NCBI RefSeq assembly: GCF_014041915.1
Contig: NZ_CP059472.1
Span: forward strand, 2,232,001-2,296,000
Reading direction: 5' to 3'
Source of the DNA: Marnyiella aurantia
Lineage (GTDB): Bacteria; Bacteroidota; Bacteroidia; Flavobacteriales; Weeksellaceae
DNA length: 64,000 bases
The notes under the pieces were generated by a model. That model was not told where the DNA came from. It worked only from the letters and a program-made list of their open reading frames with translations, and did no database searches. Below, piece after piece: positions 51,296-61,232 of this stretch. Each line of letters starts with the position of its first letter. The stretch's first letter is position 1. Both the position numbers and the translations under genes were made by a program.

Positions 51296-51955
51296 ATGCC
51301 TTTTTATCAGGACCTTACCGACGAAAATGCCGCTATTCAATTTTGGAAATATAATGAAGACGATGTATTTGATCACACAGATCTGATTAATCCGGAAGAT
51401 TTTGCCAAAGTAGAGCACTATCATCCAAAGAAACTTATTGAATATCTGATGATCCGCCAGATGCTGAAAATGCTGAAACCGGACCATAAGATCCTTTACA
51501 AAACCATCGGCCAGCCCTATCTTTTTCCGAAGGATGCCTTTATCTCTATCAGTCATTCATATCCTTTTGCTGCACTTGCCATTTCGCAGAAAAGAGTTGG
51601 GATAGATATGGAGCGCATCCAGCCCAAGATCGTTAGGGTAAAGCATAAATTCCTGAATGAAGCTGAGCTTTCCTGGACGGAAACTGAAAATGAAGTGGAG
51701 TTGCTGACCGTAATTTGGGCAGTGAAGGAAGCACTGTACAAACTTCATCCTTCTAAACTTTGGTCACTGAAGAAGCATTACGAAGTTGAAAAATTTTCCT
51801 TAAATGCTCTGTCCGAGATATGCTGCCGGGTATTTGATATGGATTTTGAAGATGCCTACACCGCACGCGTAACCAAAATGGAAGATTATTATTTTGCAGT
51901 GGTGGAGGAGGATCATTCTCTTAACTTCAGGATTCCGGATACAAGCCCGTTCTGA
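51296..51955 (+). CDS. 4'-phosphopantetheinyl transferase superfamily protein
   Basis: 219 aa from ATG 51296 (MPFYQDLTDENAAIQFWKYN); the longer frame from 51230 is within the ahcY promoter and start. Sfp-type motifs: FISISHSYPFAALAIS, VGIDMERIQPKI (Mg-binding GxDxE) and VIWAVKEALYKL (W-x-x-KEA). It activates carrier proteins by attaching phosphopantetheine from CoA; the target could be fatty-acid or a secondary-metabolite carrier protein. It is about 20 nt from the FUSC gene on the other strand (convergent). Confidence 0.88.
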   Translation: MPFYQDLTDENAAIQFWKYNEDDVFDHTDLINPEDFAKVEHYHPKKLIEYLMIRQMLKMLKPDHKILYKTIGQPYLFPKDAFISISHSYPFAALAISQKRVGIDMERIQPKIVRVKHKFLNEAELSWTETENEVELLTVIWAVKEALYKLHPSKLWSLKKHYEVEKFSLNALSEICCRVFDMDFEDAYTARVTKMEDYYFAVVEEDHSLNFRIPDTSPF

Positions 51956-51974
51956 ATGATCTTGGTTCTCAGGA

Positions 51975-54227
51975 TCAATTTTCCGCCTGAAGTTTACAGT
52001 ATTCCTCAGTAACCTTGCGCTGTTCAAGCACTACATCGAAAATAAGTTCCAGAATTTCAGTAATGCTGCTCAGTACCGTGAGGCGTGTCAGCCGGTTAGG
52101 ATCTCGGTTGTCAAAAAATTCGTTTTCAGAAATCTCTGATTTTCTTTTTTCAATTAGCTCATCCACAATGCCTTCAGGCTTCATTCGGCTGTTGATGATA
52201 CTTTCATTATCCGGTGTTTCATTATTCAGCAATGAAATTATACGTGTAAGTTCGCCGGTAATCTTCAGGTTCCAGCTTTCAGTATCGATCTCCGGAAAAC
52301 CGTCTTCGGTACTGTTGTATTGTGCCAATGATGCTGTATAGGCTGTAAGCAGGTGGGTGGTGGTAACAAACTGATGAAGGCTTTCCAGCTGCTTTTGACG
52401 GTTTTTTGGATCCGAAAGCATACGCTGAAAATTATCGGAAAGATTAGCCAGGCTGATGATGGCTTCCTTGCGCTGCAGGCGGTAGTTTTCCTCATTTACC
52501 TCACCCACTTGCCGGATTTTGTTGATGACCGTCTGGAAGTAGCGGATATTTGCTGCTGTGGATTTCTTCATCAGGTCCACATTCTGGGTATGTTCCCAAA
52601 CAGGCAGAACGAAGTAGGAGACCAAAAAAGCGATGAGTCCCGCTATGAGTGTATCAAGAATCCGGTCCTTAAACAGTAAGTTTACATTTCCCGGATTCAG
52701 GAAATTAAAGGTGATGAAAATGTAGAGGGTCATGAAGAACACGGCCCAGGCATATTTCTCTTTTAAAAGGGCAAAGCACAGGATCATTGAGGTGAAAAGC
52801 AGGCTTAGAAGTACAACCTCATCCGTTATCCAAATAAGAGTTATATAAGCCACCACGGCTCCTGCCACCGTGCCGTACAGACGCAGTAGGTTCCGGTACT
52901 TTGTTGTACTGTACGCGGGCCTCATAATGGCAATGATGGTAATCAGGATCCAGTAGGAATGCCCAATATCCAGAAAACTGAGCTTCGCGATTGTATAACC
53001 TGCTAAAAGTGCACATGTAATACGTACTGCATGTCTGAAATGAGCAGATTTAAAGGAAAGATTGTTCAGGAGAACTCCGATATTCAGGCGCTCCTGTTGT
53101 GGCACAAACTTGTCAAAATCCAACCCGGTGGAAAGACTTTTGGCATTTCTAAGGTCCTGGGTAAATACTTTGTAGATAATTGAAATATCATCGGTGATAT
53201 CCTTTACCCGAGCCAGGATAAGCCGTAATGCCATGAAATTCTCCAGTGTGGTGGCGTTCAGATTCCTGTTTCTGAGGTCAAAATAGTTCTCATGAAGATC
53301 AGCAAGTTTATCTTTAAACGGATGTATGGGCTTGCTCTTCACACCGCTTTGCAGCGAAATTCCGATGTTGGATATTTCTTCGGATAACAAAAGCAGATAG
53401 GACTGGATTTCCTGAAGGATTTCGGCATTACCGAAGCCCTCATGGATTTTCCTGTAGTCCTGATCGGACGTGAATAATTTGTCAAACAGGTCCACAGAGT
53501 TCAGAAACATCAGCATCAGCAGGCGGCTTGTTGTCGTACTTTCATTTACAATGATCCGTGTCTTGAAGACTACCTCGCGGGTTTCTTCCTGCAGGTTTTT
53601 TATAATGACCTGCCTTGCAATGACTTCACGGTACAGATCATCCACCCTTGCTCCCTTTCCGTAGAATCTTGATTTGATTTTCAGGTATACGCCCAACTGC
53701 AGGTAATTCTCACCTATCATCTGGCTCGCCAGTTTATAAGGTTGAAGGGTTGATACCACCAGGAAAACAACCAGGAACCAAACACAGCCACCCGTGAAAA
53801 TAAGTAAATCCCGCAGTGCATGCCCGCCGGAAAGGTTACCGTCTATAAAAATGGAGAACACCACCATGGTGAGTCCACCCACAGCGGCAAGTCTTTGTCC
53901 GTAAACGCCGACCATTGAGAAGAACATTCCGACAAGGATGAGTCCCAGATAAGCTAATGGCAGTATTCCGTGAACAGCGCTTCCCAGAACAGCCACAAGA
54001 ATAAAGGTGAAAATGGCCAGTACGAGCGCGTTGCGCCGGCGGGTAAATGGCCCGGCCATATCTGTAAGTCCTACGAAACTGGTGCCCAGCGGAAAGAGGA
54101 AGTACTCCTTAAGTAAACCGAAATAAGCCAGTACAATGCTGGGTATTACAATAGCAAGGGCGATCCTTACTGCGGAGTAAAGATATTGACTGCTAATAAA
54201 TTTTCGGAGATCGGATGCGTAACTCAT
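51975..54227 (-). CDS. FUSC/YccS-type inner-membrane transporter
   Basis: 750 aa. Two blocks of about six membrane helices (residues about 20-175 and 395-545: SAVRIALAIVIPSIVLAYFG, FRHAVRITCALLAGYTIAKL) are each followed by a soluble helical region (about 180-390 and 550-750). The order is that of the FUSC_2/YccS-YhfK family, related to aromatic acid exporter AaeB. The substrate is unknown. It ends against the convergent PPTase gene. Confidence 0.85.
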   Translation of the reverse strand: MSYASDLRKFISSQYLYSAVRIALAIVIPSIVLAYFGLLKEYFLFPLGTSFVGLTDMAGPFTRRRNALVLAIFTFILVAVLGSAVHGILPLAYLGLILVGMFFSMVGVYGQRLAAVGGLTMVVFSIFIDGNLSGGHALRDLLIFTGGCVWFLVVFLVVSTLQPYKLASQMIGENYLQLGVYLKIKSRFYGKGARVDDLYREVIARQVIIKNLQEETREVVFKTRIIVNESTTTSRLLMLMFLNSVDLFDKLFTSDQDYRKIHEGFGNAEILQEIQSYLLLLSEEISNIGISLQSGVKSKPIHPFKDKLADLHENYFDLRNRNLNATTLENFMALRLILARVKDITDDISIIYKVFTQDLRNAKSLSTGLDFDKFVPQQERLNIGVLLNNLSFKSAHFRHAVRITCALLAGYTIAKLSFLDIGHSYWILITIIAIMRPAYSTTKYRNLLRLYGTVAGAVVAYITLIWITDEVVLLSLLFTSMILCFALLKEKYAWAVFFMTLYIFITFNFLNPGNVNLLFKDRILDTLIAGLIAFLVSYFVLPVWEHTQNVDLMKKSTAANIRYFQTVINKIRQVGEVNEENYRLQRKEAIISLANLSDNFQRMLSDPKNRQKQLESLHQFVTTTHLLTAYTASLAQYNSTEDGFPEIDTESWNLKITGELTRIISLLNNETPDNESIINSRMKPEGIVDELIEKRKSEISENEFFDNRDPNRLTRLTVLSSITEILELIFDVVLEQRKVTEEYCKLQAEN

Positions 54228-54265
54228 GAATTGGGTAGGTGCCGGGCTGGCAGTTTGATCAAAAA

Positions 54266-54288
54266 AAAGACCTCACTGGGAGGTCTTT
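54266..54288. terminator. Bidirectional terminator between porV and the FUSC gene
   Basis: AAAGACCTC-ACTGG-GAGGTCTTT, a 9-bp stem with an A run before it and T run after. On the minus strand it ends the porU-porV transcript. Confidence 0.75.
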
Positions 54289-54308
54289 ATAGAGTGATAT
54301 GTACTGGA

Positions 54309-55478
54309 TTAATAATCCGTTGCATTCATTGTTTCATCACCAATATTCCAGGTAAGACCAAACCTTAGTGTATTGTCCAGCGCCGAATTGAGCTTGGACA
54401 TATTAATCAGATAGGAAACATCCAGCGCAAAGGCGTTATATTTAAGACCGATACCCGCGGTTGCAAACTGTCTTGCTCCCTGCTCTTCGCTCTCGTGGAA
54501 ATACCCACCTCGAACAAAGAATGCATTATCATAGGCATATTCCAGCGCCCCCGACAACATTAAGCTTTTTGGGTTGTTAAAAGATTTTCCAATGCCTTCC
54601 ATCACACCTACGTTAGGAACCTCATATACGGGTTGCTGGGTAAGTGGATCTATTCTTGTAATCTCTGCACCCGGCACTAAAAGTTTAGAAGCTTCCGCGC
54701 TGATTCCAACCCGGTTTACATCATCAATGTATACATCGTAACCCGCACCAAATCTTGCGATAGTAGGAAGATAAGTCCTGGAATCCTCGTCACCTGTATA
54801 ATCAAGTTTAGGGCCTAAATTCTGGATGGCAAAACCTGCATTGACTTTATTATCCATTCCTCCAAGACCGGAGAAACGAGGTGTAGTGTAATAGCCAGAA
54901 ATATCTACCGCAAACGAGTTTGCAGGCTTCAGTGTCGTGTCTGTGTTGAATCCGCCGGAGAGGTCGGAACGAATAAATCTACCGGTAACAGCCGCGGAGA
55001 ACGAATCTGCAAGTCTCAGGGCGTAGGATACGTCAATGGCAAATTCATTTGGTTTAGCTGTTCCTTCGTCGGCAACAGCGTTGTTATCTACCAGCCTAGT
55101 AAGGTTTACCTCACCCATATTGAAATAATAGATACTTGCACCAATGGTGGATCTTTCCTCTTCACCAACAAAACGGTAATAAGAACCGTAGAGCAGGAAA
55201 ACATCATTGGTCAGTTTTCCCATATAAGGTGTGTAATTAACACCCACTCCCGATAAATTTCTTGAGAAAGGATATTTTGCCGCGTTCCAGAACTGAGAAT
55301 AGACATCAGGAGAGGTGGCAACACCTTGGTCACCCATACCTCCGGAACGTGCATCTGGAGCAACTCTCAGGAAAGGCGCACCGGTAAGAACCGGCCTGAT
55401 TTTACTTAAATCCTGTGCAAAAGCAGTGATGCTTGCACCTAAACCTAAACCTAAAAGAAGTCTTTTTGTAAAATCCAT
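54309..55478 (-). CDS. porV: T9SS outer-membrane protein PorV (LptO)
   Basis: 389 aa from ATG 55478 (MDFTKRLLLGLGLGASITAF signal); the longer reading from 55499 only adds seven residues. PorV-type opening RPVLTGAPFLRVAPDARSGG then MGDQGVATSPDVYSQFWNAA is followed by about 14 beta strands of an outer-membrane barrel and the end strand FGLTWNIG. PorV carries cargo from the Sov translocon to the PorU sortase. It is 24 nt downstream of porU in one operon (actually transcribed after porU). Confidence 0.95.
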   Translation of the reverse strand: MDFTKRLLLGLGLGASITAFAQDLSKIRPVLTGAPFLRVAPDARSGGMGDQGVATSPDVYSQFWNAAKYPFSRNLSGVGVNYTPYMGKLTNDVFLLYGSYYRFVGEEERSTIGASIYYFNMGEVNLTRLVDNNAVADEGTAKPNEFAIDVSYALRLADSFSAAVTGRFIRSDLSGGFNTDTTLKPANSFAVDISGYYTTPRFSGLGGMDNKVNAGFAIQNLGPKLDYTGDEDSRTYLPTIARFGAGYDVYIDDVNRVGISAEASKLLVPGAEITRIDPLTQQPVYEVPNVGVMEGIGKSFNNPKSLMLSGALEYAYDNAFFVRGGYFHESEEQGARQFATAGIGLKYNAFALDVSYLINMSKLNSALDNTLRFGLTWNIGDETMNATDY

Positions 55479-55522
55479 ATAGTTATATTTAATTTCCAAA
55501 TATATAAATTATTTTGATGTTT

Positions 55523-58500
55523 TTATCTCAATAATACCATTTTTTCTACCGCTGTAGCTCCTCCTTTGCATTTTTCCTGATTTTGGCTGCGCGCGAAGAT
55601 CTTAAATATGTAGGTGCCCTTACCTACAGCATCACCATAATCATCAAGTCCGTCCCATTCAATTGCCTGTCTTGGAGTCCGGAATCCCTGCAGGAACGGC
55701 TCAGCAACAACAGGTTGGCTAAGCGTGCGGACCAGTTTTCCGGTAATGGTGTATATCTGCACATTTACGTCCAAAATATCGTCGCAGTTATGCTCGAAAT
55801 GAATATATGTTTTATTGGTGAAGGGATTCGGCCAGTTCAGTGGTCTGTTGATGACCAGATTTTGGTTGGTCTCATCCTTTACTATAAAGCGTAACGTTTC
55901 GGTTGTTGAATTATTGTTGATGTCCCAAACCTTGAACGTAAGCGTGTGTTCGCCTGGAGTCAGGTTTCTGAAAGGGTAAGTGACATTACCTTTCTGATAA
56001 TCTGCCAGACCGGGGTTTACGCAGCCGTTACCATCACCACTGGAGAAGAAATCATTCAGAACTACCGTATTTATAATTTGGCCGTCCAGATAGGTTACGA
56101 TGTCGTGACCTACGCCTGCACCGGTGGAATTGATTCCTGTATCATCGGTTATACAGGCCAGCAGCATAGGGTTTTGGTCAGTAATGCCTCCATCCGCAAA
56201 ATTGGTGTTGTTCATATAGAGTTTCACCTTTGGTGGCTCACTGTCGTTTATTCCGTTTGGATTAATGCCGCCAATCTGGACCGGCTGGTTGATGAATACA
56301 TCTTCTACTTTATTATCAGCATAGGCCAGGATACGTCCGGTTCCCATTGTGTAGTTAATGTCATTAGGAACGTAAAACTCCACAGTAAAGAGGCCGTTCA
56401 CTGCTGTTCCTGATGCTTTTACAATCGGGCTGCCTTCTTCGCTATAGGTAAGTATCGGCGTAAGGCTTCCGTCATTATTCAAGGTGGTCTTGTTAAGCCG
56501 CTTGTCGTAGATGTTAATGACAACCCTTCCGTTAAAGTTGGTATTGAGGGTGCCGTTAGGATTGTTGATGTGGCCTGTAATCTTCACAAAATCCAGTGCA
56601 CGGATCTGCCCCGGTACAGGAGTTTCTACATTATCTATAGCCAGCAATTTTCTTGGTCGGCTGAGTTTCATGGCGGGATCACCGAGGAAATTAACCTTCA
56701 GGTGATTTGGATTTCCTCCAAACTCAAATTTTGCCTGCAGGAATGAGTTGCCAAGAGTGTCAAAGCCTTCTCCGTTAAGTTCGAATATGTTTTTTGTAAA
56801 AGTATCCGTAAACAGAACACCATAATTTACATCGATGGCACGGCTGGAAGTAATCATAGTTGCAGCGCCACCGGTTGGCAGTTTCATGAATTGTTCACCG
56901 GCCGAAAAAGTTCCGGGCTCGTCCCAAAGTGTAAATTCGCAGGTGATTGTGGAGACCAGCGGAAAACGGCTGTAAATGTTTGAGTAATTATTGAAGTCTT
57001 CAATCTCATCGGAAGTCAGGATTCTTTCCTGGGCCCAACCATTTATCCCACCATGACCCAGATAGAACATATACAGGCTGTTACCCACATCATTTGCTAT
57101 GGCCTGATTCACCTGCGGATACCGCTGTCCGCCCGCCGTATTAACAGCAGGGAAAGCATCCATATACAGTTTTCGGACATTGTACTCCGGTTTGTCCGTA
57201 GCTGCCTCAAAAATATCTACTAATGTTTCGTCCATAATGGTGTGGAAGGGCGTTCCTCCATCCTTATCATCATCTGCCACAAAGTCCAGCTTCATTCTCC
57301 AGATTCCAAACGGAGTAGACTGTCCGGGAAGGTTATTGTAATAGGCCAGGGTTTTATCTACCAAAAGCTTGGCTTCCTGAATGGTTGCAGCAGGAAGTCT
57401 TCCCACAGGTACATCTGCCAGCATACTTGGCAGGTGTGTGGCCGTTTGCGGCGCCGTCATGCCTATATAGTCGTCAGTCACGAAGGAACTTACGTAATTT
57501 CCGCTTTCCTCACTTTGATAGGCCGGAACGATGTTGAAATTGTTCGGGATCCTGTTCTTGAAATCGTAAGTCGCATCTCCCAGAAGAAGTACATACTTTA
57601 ATGCTCCTGCAGGACTGTTAAGGTGGGACACGAAGTCGCGGATTGCCGTAAGGTCTTTCCTTCCGCTGCTGAATTCATTGTATATCTTATTAATATCGAC
57701 AACCGCTGTGGTGAAATTATTTCGGGTTTGGTGGTGGCTGGCCATACGCTGGGCGTGGGCCATCATTTCCGGTGAGGTTAAAACCAGATAATCGATGTTC
57801 TGCATGCCGCTCAGGTTCTGGTTATCTGTCTTACCTACATAAGTTGGGGAATAGGCAGCATCTGCGCGGAACGCTACAAACTCATTGTTGAAATTGGGGT
57901 CGTTGGCAATGTAGCCAAAACTGAATGTACTGCTGTTTGCATTTTTGTTGATGCGGCGGGAGGCATTAGTGATATCGGTAACGTCCCAAACCTGTTCTGC
58001 GCCTGAAGCATTGCTAATGGCAAAACTGTAAGCCTGGCCCGATCCGCTTTGAAGTGAAAAATCGCGGAAATTCATTTGCCCGCCGTTAAAGGTCAGGTTT
58101 TCCTTATACTGTATTTCCAGATAGTCAAAATAAAAACTTCCGTTAGGATTTGCAGATATATTGGGGGTGAAGTTAAAGTTAAATGTGTTTCCGGAAATAT
58201 TGTTCAGCGTACCCTGAAATCTCATCTGTACAAAGTCCAGGCCTCCGGGTGCGGCACTCTGTACGGAACTGTTCTGGTTATTGATGTTGAAAGCCAGGGT
58301 GTTGCCCTGGGATTTGTAAGCCACCACCTGGGTGCGGTAGGTTATGATGTCCCCGGGCTGTGCAGGAGATTTAGTGGTAATTGTATAGGTTTGAGGCGAG
58401 GTGAAACTTTGTTCATCCACCCATATTTTACCGAGCTTAAGCAGGTTTTTCTCATCATCATTTATCACCTGGTAGTCATCATACCGTGTAATCGGGTTTG

Positions 58501-59395
58501 CGGTTAGTGCGGCGTCCGCATTTTGCACACGTTTACCCGGCCCTTTGTCAAAATTGATAAAGTAATAGGAGAAGTCATCATATAAATTTTTAAGGTTGTT
58601 ACTTCTGTCTGTGCGGGTATCTGTCCGTTTATAACCGTTGCCGTTTGCCGGGTCATAAAGATTGTAACCGTTCGGTCCCTGCGCATAGAAAAGCGCGTAA
58701 TCTCCGTCGTTCCATACACCATCTTCTTCGCCTACCACCTGTATTGCATTTTCCTGCAGTGCATCGTATTTGGTATCCTGATTAAATTCTGACAGCATTA
58801 TTCCGCCGTTACCGTAAATTCTGAAATTTTTCGGATTAATGTTTGCCGGATTAAGACCATTGGCCTGCAGAAATTCTTTGGTAATTTTAAATATGCCGGA
58901 CTTATCCACCTTTATCTTATAGAAATTGCCGGTATTTAAAGGATTGTTGGTAGTACCCACTTTTTGGGTGCTGAAATTCTGCTTTGCTGTTTCTTCGATA
59001 TTAAATGAGGAAAGTCGAAGGATGCGTCCGTTTTCAGATTTAAAAAGTGAAACATTAATATGAGCTGTTCTTATACCTTTTTGTGTAGTGTAAGCCACAT
59101 CTTTAATTTCGAAGGGGATGATTTGGTCTTTCTGAAGGTCGTACAGGTCCCGGGCAGTGATGGTTTCCCACTGCAGTCCGGAGATTTTTAAATCTTTTTC
59201 GCCCGCACTGTGTTTTATATTGATAAAAATATTATTTTGGTCAAATGAAAAGCCGGGGTTGCTGAAGGAAGGTAAATTCAGTTTTACCTCACCGAAATCG
59301 CGGATTTTGGATCCTTCCCAATTGATGGAGATTTTCTGCGAAAAAAAGCAGGCCGTGAAGAGGAAGATAAACAGAAAGGAGAGGTTGCGTTTCAT
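55523..59395 (-). CDS. porU: T9SS sortase PorU (C25 family peptidase)
   Basis: 1290 aa from ATG 59395 (MKRNLSFLFIFLFTACFFSQ signal); the reading from TTG 59416 is not needed. The gingipain-like C25 domain is in the middle, with the catalytic His in YLGHGGINGW (about 780) and Cys in STITCEFTLWDEPG (about 819). After an Ig-like region the C-terminus has the FlgD-type and sorting-like strands (LNWPNPFTNKTYIHFEH, IEWDGLDDYGDAVGKGTYIF). PorU removes the sorting domain of cargos and attaches them to anionic LPS. It is divergent from gldJ (163-nt gap), the arrangement known from Flavobacteriia. Confidence 0.95.
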   Translation of the reverse strand: MKRNLSFLFIFLFTACFFSQKISINWEGSKIRDFGEVKLNLPSFSNPGFSFDQNNIFINIKHSAGEKDLKISGLQWETITARDLYDLQKDQIIPFEIKDVAYTTQKGIRTAHINVSLFKSENGRILRLSSFNIEETAKQNFSTQKVGTTNNPLNTGNFYKIKVDKSGIFKITKEFLQANGLNPANINPKNFRIYGNGGIMLSEFNQDTKYDALQENAIQVVGEEDGVWNDGDYALFYAQGPNGYNLYDPANGNGYKRTDTRTDRSNNLKNLYDDFSYYFINFDKGPGKRVQNADAALTANPITRYDDYQVINDDEKNLLKLGKIWVDEQSFTSPQTYTITTKSPAQPGDIITYRTQVVAYKSQGNTLAFNINNQNSSVQSAAPGGLDFVQMRFQGTLNNISGNTFNFNFTPNISANPNGSFYFDYLEIQYKENLTFNGGQMNFRDFSLQSGSGQAYSFAISNASGAEQVWDVTDITNASRRINKNANSSTFSFGYIANDPNFNNEFVAFRADAAYSPTYVGKTDNQNLSGMQNIDYLVLTSPEMMAHAQRMASHHQTRNNFTTAVVDINKIYNEFSSGRKDLTAIRDFVSHLNSPAGALKYVLLLGDATYDFKNRIPNNFNIVPAYQSEESGNYVSSFVTDDYIGMTAPQTATHLPSMLADVPVGRLPAATIQEAKLLVDKTLAYYNNLPGQSTPFGIWRMKLDFVADDDKDGGTPFHTIMDETLVDIFEAATDKPEYNVRKLYMDAFPAVNTAGGQRYPQVNQAIANDVGNSLYMFYLGHGGINGWAQERILTSDEIEDFNNYSNIYSRFPLVSTITCEFTLWDEPGTFSAGEQFMKLPTGGAATMITSSRAIDVNYGVLFTDTFTKNIFELNGEGFDTLGNSFLQAKFEFGGNPNHLKVNFLGDPAMKLSRPRKLLAIDNVETPVPGQIRALDFVKITGHINNPNGTLNTNFNGRVVINIYDKRLNKTTLNNDGSLTPILTYSEEGSPIVKASGTAVNGLFTVEFYVPNDINYTMGTGRILAYADNKVEDVFINQPVQIGGINPNGINDSEPPKVKLYMNNTNFADGGITDQNPMLLACITDDTGINSTGAGVGHDIVTYLDGQIINTVVLNDFFSSGDGNGCVNPGLADYQKGNVTYPFRNLTPGEHTLTFKVWDINNNSTTETLRFIVKDETNQNLVINRPLNWPNPFTNKTYIHFEHNCDDILDVNVQIYTITGKLVRTLSQPVVAEPFLQGFRTPRQAIEWDGLDDYGDAVGKGTYIFKIFARSQNQEKCKGGATAVEKMVLLR

Positions 59396-59558
59396 TATTT
59401 TTGAATTAATTTTCAAGAATACAAATTAAACGAAATTTTTAAAAAAATCCTGCGATACAATAAAATAAAATTGCTTTCGTTTCAAAAAAATCAAAACATT
59501 ACTTGATTAATTAATAAAATTATTATTTCTTTGTACTTTGAAAATATTTATACCGACT

Positions 59559-61166
59559 ATGAAAAAACTAAAGTTGTTTTCATTAATTGCATTAAGTTCA
59601 GCTTTCGTCCTGACCAGTTGTGGAGGGGGATCCGGTAAAGGTGGCGGAACCAAGAGTTTCGTTTCTAAAACCGGTTGGAAACCCAACGATAACAAAGGTT
59701 GGTTCTACGCAGGCAAGCAGCAAAAACTGAAAGGATGGCCAGGAATGGTATATGTGGAGGGCGGAACTTTTACAATGGGATTAGTGAAAGATGATGTAAT
59801 GCATGACTGGAATAACACACCTCGCAGAATGCAGGTAAGTTCATTCTTTCTTGGTGAAACTGAAATCACAAACTATGAATACCGTGAATATTTAACATGG
59901 TTGAAGTACGTTTTCCCTCCGTCTGACCCAAGCTTCAGAGAAATCTATACCGGAGCTTTACCGGATACTCTTCTTTGGGACAACGAACTTTCAAGGAATG
60001 ATTATTCTGAAACCTATTTTAGATCTCCGGAATATGACTACTATCCTGTAGTAGGCGTAAGCTGGAGCCAAGCTAACAAATATACCGAATGGCTTACCGA
60101 CAGGGCAAATGAAAAGGCCTTGATGGATGCCGGTATCATAGCTAAGGATCTTTATATTAACGAATCGAATAACGTGGGTGGATCTGCCTTCAATATGGAT
60201 AAGTTCAAGGCGAACGATCCGGATATGGAAGCATACATCAACGAGCAGAGACTGGCTCAGAAATCCGGTATGAGAACTACAAACCAACGGATTCTGGCTG
60301 CTAACAGGTCTCCTGGCGCAGCAATGGTTCAGAAATTCAGACTTCCAACAGAAGTTGAGTGGGAATTTGCAGCGTTGGGTACGATGAAAAACAGAGAGTA
60401 TAACAATGTACTTGGAAAAACTCCTGAAATTGAACGTTTGAGAGGACAGAAAGGCCGCACTGAAGGTATGTTCCTGGAAAACTTCAAATACGGTGCCGGT
60501 GATTACTCCGGTGTACCGGGATGGGAAAATGACGGTTCTGCAAGAACGGCTGACGTTAAGAAATACCCGGCTAACGACCTCGGACTGTATGGTATGTTCG
60601 GTAACGTAGCTGAATGGACTGCCGATGTATACCGTCCTGTTATTGATTCCGAGTATAATGACTTTAATTACTATAGAGGTAATGCGCCTCAAAGGATTCT
60701 TAGAAATGGAGACGGCACTTACGCCCGTGTAGACGATGGAAGCATCCAGTACGATACGCTGGCTGATGGAAGACTTCTTTATAAAAATCTGCCAGGTCAG
60801 TTCCAGAGAGAAGAGATTGCTAACTACAGCAACTTCAGAGATGGCGACAGACAGTCCTCACTGAACTTCAGAGCCGGTGATACTGACAGTGCAGGTAATG
60901 CGAATTTCAACATGTACAACGCACCACGTAAAAATTTCTTCGTAGATGGAAGCGGTAGAGTGGTTGTGCAGAAGGATTCTCAAGCCAGAACATCAGCGAT
61001 TACTAACGAGATCAGAGTGGTAAAAGGAGGTTCATGGCAGGATACAGCTTATTGGCTGGATCCGGGTCAGAGAAGGTTCAAGAGCCAAAGCGGCGGTTAC
61101 GGTTGGATTGGTTTCCGTGTAGCTCAGGATGCCAGAGGTTCAATGAACAACAGATCCAGAAGATAA
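59559..61166 (+). CDS. gldJ: Gliding motility lipoprotein GldJ
   Basis: 535 aa from ATG 59559 (MKKLKLFSLIALSSAFVLTS, lipobox LTSC). Like GldK it has a formylglycine-generating-enzyme fold with the motifs MVYVEGGTFTMGL, KFRLPTEVEWEFAALG, MFGNVAEWTADVY and VVKGGSWQDTAY. Outer-membrane lipoprotein required for gliding and for GldK stability in F. johnsoniae. A possible -7 box TACTTTG lies at 59534. Terminator after the gene, shared spacer with murF. Confidence 0.95.
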   Translation: MKKLKLFSLIALSSAFVLTSCGGGSGKGGGTKSFVSKTGWKPNDNKGWFYAGKQQKLKGWPGMVYVEGGTFTMGLVKDDVMHDWNNTPRRMQVSSFFLGETEITNYEYREYLTWLKYVFPPSDPSFREIYTGALPDTLLWDNELSRNDYSETYFRSPEYDYYPVVGVSWSQANKYTEWLTDRANEKALMDAGIIAKDLYINESNNVGGSAFNMDKFKANDPDMEAYINEQRLAQKSGMRTTNQRILAANRSPGAAMVQKFRLPTEVEWEFAALGTMKNREYNNVLGKTPEIERLRGQKGRTEGMFLENFKYGAGDYSGVPGWENDGSARTADVKKYPANDLGLYGMFGNVAEWTADVYRPVIDSEYNDFNYYRGNAPQRILRNGDGTYARVDDGSIQYDTLADGRLLYKNLPGQFQREEIANYSNFRDGDRQSSLNFRAGDTDSAGNANFNMYNAPRKNFFVDGSGRVVVQKDSQARTSAITNEIRVVKGGSWQDTAYWLDPGQRRFKSQSGGYGWIGFRVAQDARGSMNNRSRR

Positions 61167-61186
61167 CAACAGATTTAATAAATACT

Positions 61187-61219
61187 AATAAATCCTTCCG
61201 TTTAACGGGAGGATTTATT
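61187..61219 (+). terminator. gldJ terminator
   Basis: AATAAATCCTTCCG-TTTAA-CGGGAGGATTTATT with one mismatch; the T-rich tail overlaps the TATTTTTG-like -7 box of murF, so terminator and promoter are adjacent. Confidence 0.75.
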
Positions 61220-61232
61220 TATTTTTGACCCC

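Noticed and set aside
59991-60692. 233-codon open frame on the minus strand inside gldJ
   Set aside because: Antisense shadow of a strongly conserved gene; no plausible start context or recognisable product.
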